Source: an uncultured Collinsella sp.
GTDB lineage: Bacteria > Actinomycetota > Coriobacteriia > Coriobacteriales > Coriobacteriaceae
DNA: 10,993 bases
Assembly: GCA_900544845.1 (NCBI GenBank)
Contig: UQWV01000059.1
Location: 1-10,993, forward strand
Direction of reading: 5' to 3'
Of this stretch, positions 1 to 6,855 are shown piece after piece; positions within the stretch are counted from its first letter, which is position 1; each line of letters opens with the position of its first letter. The notes under the pieces are model-generated. The model made no database searches. It saw only the letters and a list, made by a program, of their open reading frames with translations, and had not been told where the DNA came from. Made by a program: the position numbers and the translations under genes.

Positions 1-817
1 CGGCATCCGAGATCATCTCGCCCAACGTTCCCTCACAGATTGTGCGGTCCATGAACCTCAGCGACCCCGCCATGCCCTTCTGAGTTCCCGCATGGACAGC
101 CACGTCAATGAAGAGCTTGGGATAGAACTGCTGAGGGTAGGTGCCCACAACTAGGAGTCCAGCCTTGGTGACATTGCCCTGGGAATCAAGGATATTTAGG
201 CGCTCCAGCTTCGTTTGTTTGTCCGGCGCGCCGCGCATTGCCCGGGGCGTCAACGAGAAAGCCCGATCTATCGTACGGTCGACCAGCGTCTCGTCGAGAT
301 TGTCCGCGCCCGCACCCGCCACCGCGTCGCGATCGCTCGGAGTCGCTCGACCGTATGACGCCAATGCGAGCACCTCAGTCGATGAAAGCGGCACATCTTT
401 GTCATCGATGCGCTTGTAGCTGCCGCCCTGGGCGCCCCGCTCTATGACATAGCAGGGCTTGCTCGACGGATCGAGCTCCTCAATCGTAATGACGAGAACG
501 ATGACGCCCTGAAGCTCCACTCGCTCGATCGTGTATTTAGGCGGATTGGCCAGCTTTCCTCGACCGCCCGCATCACCCATGCCTGACACAAATTGGTTGA
601 GCACTTTCTCGGTCTCGAAGTTCTCAACCGGGACAAAACCTGCGCGCTCACTCACTCCGAGCACGATGATTCCGCCGGCAGTGTTCGCGAATGCGCTCAC
701 CGTTTCCCATACGTCGCGGGAAAGCGTCGTGGCGCTCTCCTTCACTTCGACGTTAAGATCATCCGAGCCCATACGCCTTAAAGACTCAAGCAGACCGGTC
801 AGCTCGTTTTCGTTCAT
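1..817 (-). CDS. AlbA_2 (Schlafen-type) ATP-binding/DNA-binding protein, C-terminus cut off by window edge
   Basis: An open frame of 272 codons runs from an ATG at 817-815 off the left edge. An AAAGGA ribosome binding site lies 7 nt upstream. Residues 18-60 carry the AlbA_2 signature: an E-x-K-E-S stretch (residues 24-28) followed by SAFANTAGGIIVLGV (41-55). Around 131-150 is a GGSYKR...STEV segment, and 206-233 (LNILD..G..TKAGLLVVGTYPQQFYP) is the usual middle part of these proteins. The family is normally about 400-500 residues, often ending in a HATPase_c_4 domain, so perhaps 40 percent is missing here. Members are annotated as ATP-binding or transcriptional regulators; few have a proven role. 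Coding is less G/C-biased than in the peptidase gene, which hints at an accessory origin. It is divergent from the peptidase gene and has two arrays of TTATCTCTC boxes upstream, plausibly autoregulatory. Family assignment is firm; the role is not known. Confidence 0.85.
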   Translation of the reverse strand, partial: MNENELTGLLESLRRMGSDDLNVEVKESATTLSRDVWETVSAFANTAGGIIVLGVSERAGFVPVENFETEKVLNQFVSGMGDAGGRGKLANPPKYTIERVELQGVIVLVITIEELDPSSKPCYVIERGAQGGSYKRIDDKDVPLSSTEVLALASYGRATPSDRDAVAGAGADNLDETLVDRTIDRAFSLTPRAMRGAPDKQTKLERLNILDSQGNVTKAGLLVVGTYPQQFYPKLFIDVAVHAGTQKGMAGSLRFMDRTICEGTLGEMISDA

Positions 818-875
818 CTGCACGTCCTTTCGCTTGGTTCTGCGAAGAATGCCGCGAATGGATTTCCTTCGTCTC

Positions 876-943
876 TCAGTTATCTCTCGTAATTATCTCT
901 CATCTTTCTGTTATCTCTCATATTAGAGATGAGTGAGAGATAA
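876..943. promoter_or_regulatory. TTATCTCTC box array, copy A (proximal)
   Basis: Three TTATCTCTC boxes start at 880, 893 and 911. An inverted box, GAGAGATAA, lies at 935-943 with an AGAGATGAG half-like stretch before it. The array begins 59 bp upstream of the start codon of the minus-strand AlbA_2 gene, where it would lie in the promoter or leader. The same array, with the same box spacing (13 then 18 bp), recurs 165 bp further upstream. This looks like a multi-site operator. The binding protein is unknown; autoregulation by the AlbA_2 product is an inference. Confidence 0.6.
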
Positions 944-968
944 AAGATAAGATGTCTGCCATCTGTTT

Positions 969-998
969 CATATAAACATGTTTTTGCTGGTAGAACAA
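969..998 (-). promoter_or_regulatory. Possible promoter for the AlbA_2 gene
   Basis: On the minus strand TTGTTC (998-993) and TATATG (974-969) are separated by 18 bp, in the AT-rich interval between the two TTATCTCTC arrays. The match to the sigma-70 consensus is only partial. Just upstream, 1001-1017 is a perfect 6-bp inverted repeat, GGTATT-gagat-AATACC, which could be a further operator. Confidence 0.25.
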
Positions 999-1040
999 TC
1001 GGTATTGAGATAATACCATGATTGCTTGTCTCTTTGCTGC

Positions 1041-1113
1041 TCAGTTATCTCTCATATTTATCTCTCGTCTTTCTGTTATCTCTCGTATTCGTGACGAATT
1101 AGAGATGAGAGAT
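1041..1113. promoter_or_regulatory. TTATCTCTC box array, copy B (distal)
   Basis: Three TTATCTCTC boxes start at 1045, 1058 and 1076, with exactly the spacing of copy A. The first 49 bases match copy A (876-924) at 45 positions by eye. Copy B then has an extra 11 bp that forms ATTCGT-g-ACGAAT (1087-1099), and it ends with AGAGATGAG and a GAGAGAT inverted half-box (1107-1113). The conserved phasing suggests cooperative protein binding or duplication of one operator unit. Confidence 0.6.
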
Positions 1114-1126
1114 GTGCGGACGGCGG

Positions 1127-1250
1127 ATGAGCGTGGATTTTGGACGGTCGGGAAATGAGGGTGGATATTTGGACGGTTTTTGGACGTTTTGAGGCTGATT
1201 CCGTCCGAAAATCCACTCTCATTCGATAGGCGTCCAAGTTTCCACGCTCG
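1127..1250. repeat. GAGCGTGGAT repeat cluster I (inverted arrangement)
   Basis: Two plus-oriented units (ATGAGCGTGGATTTTGGACG at 1127-1146 and a diverged one at 1155-1176) face two inverted units (1201-1222, and CGTCCAAGTTTCCACGCTCG at 1231-1250). The cluster can therefore fold into nested hairpins. It sits between the divergent AlbA_2 and peptidase genes. The same unit recurs at 5417-5585 and 6871-6964. The segment between the arms, 1172-1199, is itself repeated at 6665-6690. Confidence 0.75.
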
Positions 1251-1386
1251 CACGGCGGTCACGCGGGGTCTATGCCCAATCCGCTGGCATCGTCTTCAGT
1301 TCGCCGCAGAGCCGCGGCCCCATATGGGTATACTCACGAGGATTCGACTCGATTCGCCCCCGCTGGGGCGTCAAAGGAGACTGCAT

Positions 1387-4300
1387 ATGTCCACCACCTC
1401 AACCGACCCGCGCGCCGCTGCCGCCGCGCTGCTGGTGCCCGGCACCACCTGCCACGGCTTTGCCGTCGAGCGCTGCGAGACCGTGCCCGAGCTCGACTCG
1501 GACGCCTACGTACTGCGCCACACCGCCTCGGGCGCTCGCCTGCTGTATCTGTCATGCGACGACGAAAACAAGGCCTTTGCCATTGGCTTTAAGACGCCGC
1601 CGGCCGATTCCACCGGCGTGTTTCATATTCTTGAGCACTCGGTGCTGTGCGGATCGGCCAAATTCCCCGTCAAGGAGCCGTTTGTCGACCTGATCAAGAG
1701 CTCCATGCAGACGTTCCTCAACGCCATGACCTACCCCGACAAGACTATCTACCCCGTTGCCACCACCAACGAGCAGGATCTGTACAACCTGATGGACGTG
1801 TACCTGGACGCGGTGTTCAACCCGGCCATCTATACCAAGCCCACCATTTTTGAGCAGGAGGGCTGGCATTACGAGCTGGACCTGCCGGAGGGCGCCGCGG
1901 GCGAGGGCGACGGCAGCCCCGCCAGCCTGCGCGAGGGCACGCTGCGCTATAACGGCGTGGTGTTCAACGAGATGAAGGGCGCGCTGTCCGACCCCATGAG
2001 TGTACTGGACGACGCCGTCAACGCCGCGCTCTATCCCGACACCGCCTATGCGCACGAGAGTGGCGGCGACCCGCGCGCGATTCCCGCGCTCACCTACGAG
2101 CAGTTCCTGGACACGCACGCGCGCCACTACAATCCTTCCAACTCCTACATCACGCTCTACGGCGACCTGGACGTGGACCGCGCGCTGGCGTTTTTGGACG
2201 AGCGTTATCTGTCGAAGTCGAGTGCCGCGAGCCGCCACATGGACGCCGCCGTTGCCGCCGGCGAGGACCCGTCTGCGCTGGCGCCCAATCCGCTGGACGT
2301 GCAGGAGCCTGTGACCTGCGAGTATAAGCGCATCGAGATGGCCACCACGCCCGAGAACGCCCTGGTGGGCCTGGGCCTGGTGCTGGGCAGCGCGCTCGAC
2401 CGCAAGCGCACGATCGCGGCGGACATCCTGTTCGAGGCGCTACTGGGTTCCAACGAAGCACCGGTTAAGAAGGCCATTCTGGCCGCCGGTCTGGGCGGCA
2501 ACGTGGTGAGCTACACCGCGGCCGAAAGCCTGCAGCCCTACGAGCTCATCATGCTGCAAAACGCGCAGCCCGGCGTGGCGCGTGAGCTGCGCCGCGTGTT
2601 CCAGGACGCCTGCCGCGACCTGTGCGAGCACGGCGTTCCGCGTGAGCGCCTGGAAGCCATCATCAGCAGCAACGAATACGACCTGCGCCAGCGCGACTAC
2701 GGTATCGCCGACGGTGTGGCCATTGCGTGCGACGCGCTGAGCACCTGGCTCTACGATGACGACGCCGCGACGCTGGCACTCAAGTACGGCCCGGTGTACG
2801 AGGAGCTGCGTGGCGAGCTGGACGGCAGCTATTTTGAGGACCTGCTGCGCGAGCTGGTGCTGGAAAACGACCACATGGCGCTGGTCGAGCTGGTGCCGGT
2901 GAACGCCGCCGATGGTTCGGAGGGCGCCGAAGCTGCCGAGCTGGCAGCCAAGCGCGATGCCATGACCGATGCCGAGCTGGCCGACGTGGTCGAGCGCACG
3001 GCTGCGCTGCGTGCCGCGCAGGAGGCGGAAGACACACCCGAGGCCAAGGCCACGCTGCCGCGCCTGCGCGTGTCCGACATTGGCGAGGCGCGCCCCGAGC
3101 CGCCGCTGGTCGTGGACACGACCGCACCCATCCCCTGCCTGCGCCACGGCATCCCCACCAACCGTCTGGCCTACGCCATGCAGTATTTCGACCTGAGCTG
3201 CGTCGCGTTTGAAGACCTGCCCTACGTGACGCTGCTCTGCCGCCTGTTCAAACAGCTGCCCACGAGCGAGCACTCGGCAGAGGAGCTCGACAACTTGCTT
3301 GCCGGCAAGCTGGGCTTTTTGAGCTTTACGACCGAGGTCATGACCCAACCCGACGTGGACGGCGTGCACCCCTACCTGCTGGTGAGCGCCGGCGCCCTGT
3401 CCGAGAAGATCGATGCGCTGGCGAGCCTGCCGCGCGAGGTGTGGTCGAACACGCTGCTGGCGGATGCCGACGCCGACCGCGTCCGCGACGTGCTCACACA
3501 GATTCGCATTGGGCTTGAACAGGGCTTTATCAACAACGGCCACTCGGCGGCGCTCGGTCGCGCGATGAGTTACAGCTCGCCTTCGGCCGTGGTGCGCGAG
3601 CAGCTTTCGGGCGTTGATTTCTATCTGTTCCTGCGCGATTTGCTCGAACACTTTGACGAGCGCCTGGACGGCCTGCGCGCCAAGCTTACCGAGCTGGCAG
3701 GTCGTATCTTTGTGGCCGACGGCTGCCTGGCGAGCTTTACCGGCAGCGATGAGGACTTTGACGCGTACTGGGATGCTGCGGGCGACCTGGGGCTGGGCGC
3801 TGGCGACGGCGCCAATGCCGGCCGCGCCGCGCTCGTGGTACCGACGCCGTGCGACCGCCACGAAGCCTTTGTCATCCCCAGCGACATCTGCTTTGCGGCG
3901 AGCGCGTGCGATCCGCGTCGCTTGGGGCTCGAAGTGACGGGCGCCTGGGCGGTTGCTGCCAACGCACTCTCCTACGACTACCTGTGGAACGAGATCCGCG
4001 TGAAGGGCGGCGCGTACGGCTGCGGATTCCGCGCGGCCGGCGAGCGTCAGGCGGCGTTCTACACCTACCGCGACCCGGCAATCGACCCCTCGATTGAACG
4101 CGTGGCGCGCGCAGGCGAATGGCTCGGCAGCTTTGAACCCGACAAGGCCGCCTTTGAGGGCTTTATCGTGAGCTGTGTGAGCGGCATGGACGCGCCGGTG
4201 AAGCCCTACGCGCTCACCAAGCGCCGCAACACGACCTACCTGGCCGGGCTCGATCCGCACGCACGCGAGGAGCGCCGCGCCCAGATGCTCGCTGCCACGC

Positions 4301-4431
4301 CCGGTGAGCTTCGCTCGCTCGGCGCCGACGTGACGCGCATCGCAGCCGAGTCGCCCACCTGCGTCTTTGGCGGCCGAGACGTCATCGCCAAGAGCAACGC
4401 CGGCTTTACCGTCATCGACCTGCTGGCCTAA
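1387..4431 (+). CDS. M16C family zinc peptidase (presequence protease/insulinase type)
   Basis: A 1014-residue protein, the usual size for a single-chain M16C clamshell peptidase. The inverted zinc motif HILEH is at residues 80-84 (ligands H80 and H84, catalytic base E83). The third ligand is expected at E195 in VVFNEMKG. The C-terminal half carries EIRVKGGAYG (869-878), whose Arg and Tyr assist catalysis in the inactive-looking half of M16 enzymes. These enzymes degrade short unfolded peptides inside a closed chamber. No signal peptide is visible, so it is probably cytoplasmic peptide turnover. The start chosen is the ATG at 1387, with AAAGGAG 8 nt upstream. The frame stays open back to 1180, but that part crosses the GAGCGTGGAT repeats and does not look like M16 sequence. 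A TATACT hexamer at 1329-1334 may be its -10 element, without a clear -35. It stands alone and ends in a hairpin terminator. Confidence 0.95.
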   Translation: MSTTSTDPRAAAAALLVPGTTCHGFAVERCETVPELDSDAYVLRHTASGARLLYLSCDDENKAFAIGFKTPPADSTGVFHILEHSVLCGSAKFPVKEPFVDLIKSSMQTFLNAMTYPDKTIYPVATTNEQDLYNLMDVYLDAVFNPAIYTKPTIFEQEGWHYELDLPEGAAGEGDGSPASLREGTLRYNGVVFNEMKGALSDPMSVLDDAVNAALYPDTAYAHESGGDPRAIPALTYEQFLDTHARHYNPSNSYITLYGDLDVDRALAFLDERYLSKSSAASRHMDAAVAAGEDPSALAPNPLDVQEPVTCEYKRIEMATTPENALVGLGLVLGSALDRKRTIAADILFEALLGSNEAPVKKAILAAGLGGNVVSYTAAESLQPYELIMLQNAQPGVARELRRVFQDACRDLCEHGVPRERLEAIISSNEYDLRQRDYGIADGVAIACDALSTWLYDDDAATLALKYGPVYEELRGELDGSYFEDLLRELVLENDHMALVELVPVNAADGSEGAEAAELAAKRDAMTDAELADVVERTAALRAAQEAEDTPEAKATLPRLRVSDIGEARPEPPLVVDTTAPIPCLRHGIPTNRLAYAMQYFDLSCVAFEDLPYVTLLCRLFKQLPTSEHSAEELDNLLAGKLGFLSFTTEVMTQPDVDGVHPYLLVSAGALSEKIDALASLPREVWSNTLLADADADRVRDVLTQIRIGLEQGFINNGHSAALGRAMSYSSPSAVVREQLSGVDFYLFLRDLLEHFDERLDGLRAKLTELAGRIFVADGCLASFTGSDEDFDAYWDAAGDLGLGAGDGANAGRAALVVPTPCDRHEAFVIPSDICFAASACDPRRLGLEVTGAWAVAANALSYDYLWNEIRVKGGAYGCGFRAAGERQAAFYTYRDPAIDPSIERVARAGEWLGSFEPDKAAFEGFIVSCVSGMDAPVKPYALTKRRNTTYLAGLDPHAREERRAQMLAATPGELRSLGADVTRIAAESPTCVFGGRDVIAKSNAGFTVIDLLA

Positions 4432-4436
4432 CGCAC

Positions 4437-4480
4437 AAAGGTAGATTTTTGGGACATGCCTAAAAATCTACCTTTTTCTT
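4437..4480 (+). terminator. Terminator-like hairpin with GGGACATGCC loop
   Basis: A perfect 14-bp stem (4437-4450 with 4462-4475, AAAGGTAGATTTTT and its complement) encloses an 11-nt loop, GGGACATGCCT, and runs into a T-rich tail. It starts 6 bp after the peptidase stop codon and fits an intrinsic terminator, although the stem is AT-rich. The loop and part of the stem recur at 8037-8066, so it also belongs to a repeat family. Confidence 0.65.
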
Positions 4481-4497
4481 TTGCCGCAGTCTGCCGG

Positions 4498-4641
4498 TTT
4501 GTCTCGATCTGTAACGCCAAGACGGCAATATCGGCTCCAGATGTTACTAATCGAGACGTTTTCGGATGACCCCGTCCCTTTGTCTCAATCTGTAACATCT
4601 AGGTCCGATTTTGCCGAGCTACTGTTACAGATCGAGACAAA
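4498..4641. repeat. Two 63-bp palindromic elements, head to head
   Basis: TTTGTCTCGATCTGTAAC at 4498-4515 pairs with an inverted copy at 4543-4560. A variant at 4579-4596 pairs with a perfect inverted copy at 4624-4641. Each element is exactly 63 bp with a 27-bp interior. The interior of the first resembles the reverse complement of the second (17 of 27 positions by eye, including CGGCAA-ATCGG), so the elements lie in opposite orientation. No coding sequence is apparent. They fill much of the gap between the peptidase and cyclo-ligase genes. Function unknown. Confidence 0.75.
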
Positions 4642-4740
4642 CCGCCGCGAACACCCGCTCTTCGTCAAAACCCACGAAGGTGTCCATGAACCGCCCCCTT
4701 TGCGATGGCTTATGTGGTGGTTTGGGTGTTTGCCCAGATA

Positions 4741-4779
4741 AAACCTGCCAAAATAAACCTGTCCCTTTTTGGTAGGTTT
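4741..4779 (+). promoter_or_regulatory. Leader hairpin before the cyclo-ligase gene
   Basis: AAACCTGCCAAAA (4741-4753) pairs with TTTTGGTAGGTTT (4767-4779) through 13 positions, one of them a G-U wobble. The loop (4754-4766) holds another AAACCTG. The hairpin ends 16 nt before the start codon, right beside GGGAG/AAAAGG, so it could affect translation initiation if transcribed. It may instead be another intergenic repeat. No known riboswitch class was recognised. Confidence 0.4.
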
Positions 4780-4795
4780 GGGAGAAAAGGTTGAG

Positions 4796-5392
4796 ATGGA
4801 TAAGGTTGAGCTGCGACGGGCGGTGATTGCTCGGCGCGATGCTCTTGATTTGGATGTGCGTGCTGCGAAGTCTGCCGTTATCTGTGCGCGACTTGTCGAG
4901 CTGTTGGATCGCTTGGGTGCCGCGGCGCCGCACACCGTTGCCGTCTATGCCGCCATGGGTTCCGAAGTCGATCCTGCCGCGTTTGCCGCAACGGCCGCCA
5001 AACGCGGCTGGCGCGTGGCCTATCCGTGCATGTTCTCGGCAACAGACGCCGCAGTTTGTGGCCAGCGCATGTGCATGCGGGCAGTTGCCGCCGGCGATGC
5101 GTCCTCGGCTCCGTTTATCGCCCACCCCACGCGGACCTTCGCGACCATGGACATCGACAGCGACCGCTTCCCTATCGTGCCTGCCGAGGCCCTCGACATG
5201 GCCATCGTGCCACTCGTAGCCTTCGACCGCGCCGGCGCGCGCCTGGGCTACGGCGGCGGCTGCTATGATCGCTACCTGCCCACGCTCTCGCCCGCATGTC
5301 AAATCATCGGCATCGCCTTTGACGAGCAGTGTGTCGACCACGTTCCCACCGACGCCCACGACCTGCCGCTACCCCACATCATCAGCGCCTGA
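4796..5392 (+). CDS. 5-formyltetrahydrofolate cyclo-ligase (methenyltetrahydrofolate synthetase)
   Basis: A 198-residue protein, typical for the family. It converts 5-formyltetrahydrofolate to 5,10-methenyltetrahydrofolate using ATP, returning a storage or inhibitory folate to the one-carbon pool. Visible features are the basic N-terminal helix (KVELRRAVIARRDAL, residues 3-17), VAVYAAMGSEVDP (48-60) that forms part of the folate site, and the signature IVPLVAFDRAGARLGYGGGCYDRYL (137-161) of the nucleotide/phosphate loop; the usual GYGGGYYDR is GYGGGCYDR here. The ATG at 4796 is preferred, with AAAAGG 5 nt upstream. An in-frame TTG at 4769 is also possible, but it falls inside a hairpin arm. 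The gene is convergent with the minus-strand gene ending at 5611 and separated from it by a repeat cluster. Confidence 0.93.
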   Translation: MDKVELRRAVIARRDALDLDVRAAKSAVICARLVELLDRLGAAAPHTVAVYAAMGSEVDPAAFAATAAKRGWRVAYPCMFSATDAAVCGQRMCMRAVAAGDASSAPFIAHPTRTFATMDIDSDRFPIVPAEALDMAIVPLVAFDRAGARLGYGGGCYDRYLPTLSPACQIIGIAFDEQCVDHVPTDAHDLPLPHIISA

Positions 5393-5416
5393 TCGCCGCT
5401 GTATCGCACCCGCAAG

Positions 5417-5585
5417 ATGAGCGTGGATAATCTCCCACTTTGAGCCCCCTTACGAGCCAAAAGTGGGAGATTATCCACGCTCATTCAACAAGCGTCCGAA
5501 AATCCACGCTCGTGTGTCCGAAAATCCACGCTCAACCAATACGCGTCCAGATTTCCACGCTCGTCCGTCCGGATTTCCACGCTCG
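5417..5585. repeat. GAGCGTGGAT repeat cluster II: 25-bp hairpin plus four tandem units
   Basis: A perfect 25-bp inverted repeat (5417-5441 with 5460-5484) encloses an 18-nt loop. Four inverted units of the form CGTCCGAAAATCCACGCTCG follow at 5493-5512, 5515-5534, 5544-5563 and 5566-5585; the last two have the variant centre AGATTT/GGATTT. The cluster lies between two convergent genes, where the hairpin could act as a bidirectional transcription barrier, but no T-run follows it. The same hairpin-plus-unit design recurs at 6871-6964. Confidence 0.8.
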
Positions 5586-5610
5586 TGCGGCTCAACGTCC
5601 TGCAACCGCC

Positions 5611-6573
5611 TCAACACGCACGCGGCACGCCGGCAACTTTGAGTTTGCGATCGAGCTTTGACGGGTCCCTCAAATCATCCCAGCACAAGCGCACGATCTT
5701 GCAGTTATCAAACAGCGAAAGCCTCGACTCGCGCTGACGCTCATCAAATTGCGCCTTTGCGAGCTTGCCCTCCTCCGCCGCCTTCTCACTTTTAACGAAT
5801 CCGTCAAACTCACCGATAATCAGCTGGTCGCCCGCACGCCACAAGTAGTCAACGCGATACGGCCGTCCCGGCTCAACTGGGTCGAACAGCTCAACTTGCA
5901 GCTCCGGCGTCTGCCAGTCGCGCTCGATCATCAGGGCGCGCGCCTTGGACTCGCCGCCGCTTTCTGACAGGCCATCGGCATACCGTGCAACCCTGCGCGC
6001 CGTCACAACACCGCGACGATTTAAGCCAAGCTTGTCGACTGCCTCAACGAGATACTCCTTCGACAACAGCTGCTCATGAAGCGCCGAGTCCGCAATGATC
6101 AGTCCCTCGACAAACGATGCATCGACCAGGCAATCCGTAATCGTTTGATCGATATCGGTCACGGCAATATCCATCTGGATTGCCCGTGTTTGACGAGCAT
6201 AACGATGGCGAATCACCTGAGAGCCGGGCGTCGTCGATTGCGCCGGCGCCGCAGCGATATGAATGTGCGTCAAATTGGCATGCGAAACCGAAAGGCCATA
6301 GATAACAGCCGCCGTATAGGAGCAAAACGTCCAGTCGGGATGCTTTTGCGCAAGGGCCCGCACCCGATGCAGATAACGCTGCCGAAACTTGAGCTCGGAC
6401 CAATAATCCGGACGCACATACAGCCCCGGCATGACCGCCTCTAGACTTCCCGCCGCCACCCGCCGCTCAATCTGCTTTGCCTCCGCCGTCGTGCGTGCGT
6501 ACACGCAGCTCATCTGCTGTTCGCATGCTTTAATGTGGCTTGTAAGTCTTTGATTCGCCGTCATGTTTCCCAT
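5611..6573 (-). CDS. AbiEi-like winged-helix protein with C-terminal PD-(D/E)XK/DUF559-like domain
   Basis: A 320-residue protein with two parts. Residues 25-60 (ARTTAEAKQIERRVAAGSLEAVMPGLYVRPDYW) resemble the winged-helix start of AbiEi-type antitoxin proteins, followed by the family's middle region (WTFCSYTAAVIYGL, 81-94). The C-terminus (about 205-305) has a spaced E208 (GGESKAR), D242 (RVDYLW), E255-x-D257 (IGEFDG) and K261, the pattern of DUF559/Vsr-like nucleases. Such proteins are common in actinobacteria and mostly uncharacterised; no partner toxin gene (AbiEii) adjoins it. The start is set at the ATG at 6573, with GGGAGG 4 nt upstream. An in-frame GTG at 6651 would add 26 residues but lies inside a direct repeat, and an ATG at 6564 is also possible. 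Codon use is less GC-rich than in metA. DNA binding is likely; nuclease activity is inference. Confidence 0.7.
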   Translation of the reverse strand: MGNMTANQRLTSHIKACEQQMSCVYARTTAEAKQIERRVAAGSLEAVMPGLYVRPDYWSELKFRQRYLHRVRALAQKHPDWTFCSYTAAVIYGLSVSHANLTHIHIAAAPAQSTTPGSQVIRHRYARQTRAIQMDIAVTDIDQTITDCLVDASFVEGLIIADSALHEQLLSKEYLVEAVDKLGLNRRGVVTARRVARYADGLSESGGESKARALMIERDWQTPELQVELFDPVEPGRPYRVDYLWRAGDQLIIGEFDGFVKSEKAAEEGKLAKAQFDERQRESRLSLFDNCKIVRLCWDDLRDPSKLDRKLKVAGVPRAC

Positions 6574-6628
6574 GTCGCCTCCCATATCTTGGAACGGCGC
6601 AAACGTACCAGACGGTTTCATGCGAAGT

Positions 6629-6660
6629 CTGACCAAATACCGTCTAGGCACTGACCAAAT
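6629..6660. promoter_or_regulatory. Direct repeat CTGACCAAAT, candidate operator
   Basis: CTGACCAAAT occurs at 6629-6638 and 6651-6660, 22 bp apart, about two helical turns. It lies 56-87 bp upstream of the chosen start of the AbiEi-like gene, where a promoter would be expected. AbiEi antitoxins are known to bind repeats in their own promoter, so autoregulation is plausible but not shown. No clear -35/-10 pair was identified. Confidence 0.4.
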
Positions 6661-6664
6661 GCTT

Positions 6665-6690
6665 GACGGTTTTGGACGTTTTAGGCTGAT
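6665..6690. repeat. Copy of the segment at 1172-1199
   Basis: This 26-bp stretch (GACGGTTTTGGACG followed by TTTTAGGCTGAT) matches 1172-1199 except for two single-base length differences. In both places it lies upstream of a gene, and at 1172 it is embedded in a GAGCGTGGAT cluster. It is probably a fragment of the same repeat family. Confidence 0.6.
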
Positions 6691-6853
6691 GGCTTATATC
6701 TGCAGGTAGGGCGGTTGTCGAGAGGTCCCTGTCTCCACAATTTGATGCCTTGGTCCATCGGATTATCAGAAAGAAAAACCCGTCGAGATTCAAGACCACG
6801 CCAAATGCGACTTTATTTCTACACGCACCGTCTCTTAGCCGAGCCATCGGCAT
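6691..6853. other. Non-coding stretch, nothing recognised
   Basis: This is part of the 433-bp gap between metA and the AbiEi-like gene. A 69-codon minus-strand frame (6644-6853) shows no family resemblance, has no convincing ribosome binding site and overlaps the repeats, so it is not called. No tRNA, riboswitch or mobile element was seen. The sequence is less GC-rich than the genes and may be degraded. Confidence 0.4.
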
Positions 6854-6855
6854 CT

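Noticed and set aside
1180..1386. 69-residue N-terminal extension of the peptidase
   Set aside because: It crosses the repeat cluster, does not look like M16 or a signal peptide, and the ATG at 1387 has a good ribosome binding site.
1552..2238. 228-codon open frame on the minus strand
   Set aside because: It is antisense to the peptidase zinc-motif region; shadow of GC-rich coding.
2440..4260. 606-codon open frame on the minus strand
   Set aside because: It lies antisense within the M16C peptidase gene, has no family resemblance, and is an expected artefact of GC-rich codon use.
5493..5585. CRISPR array
   Set aside because: The four units are imperfect, have spacers of 2-9 bp, and recur as hairpins elsewhere; no cas gene is present.
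5440..5661. 73-codon open frame on the plus strand
   Set aside because: It is made mostly of the GAGCGTGGAT repeat units and runs into the end of the opposite-strand gene.
6644..6853. 69-codon small gene on the minus strand
   Set aside because: No convincing ribosome binding site, no family likeness, and it overlaps the candidate operator and repeat segment.
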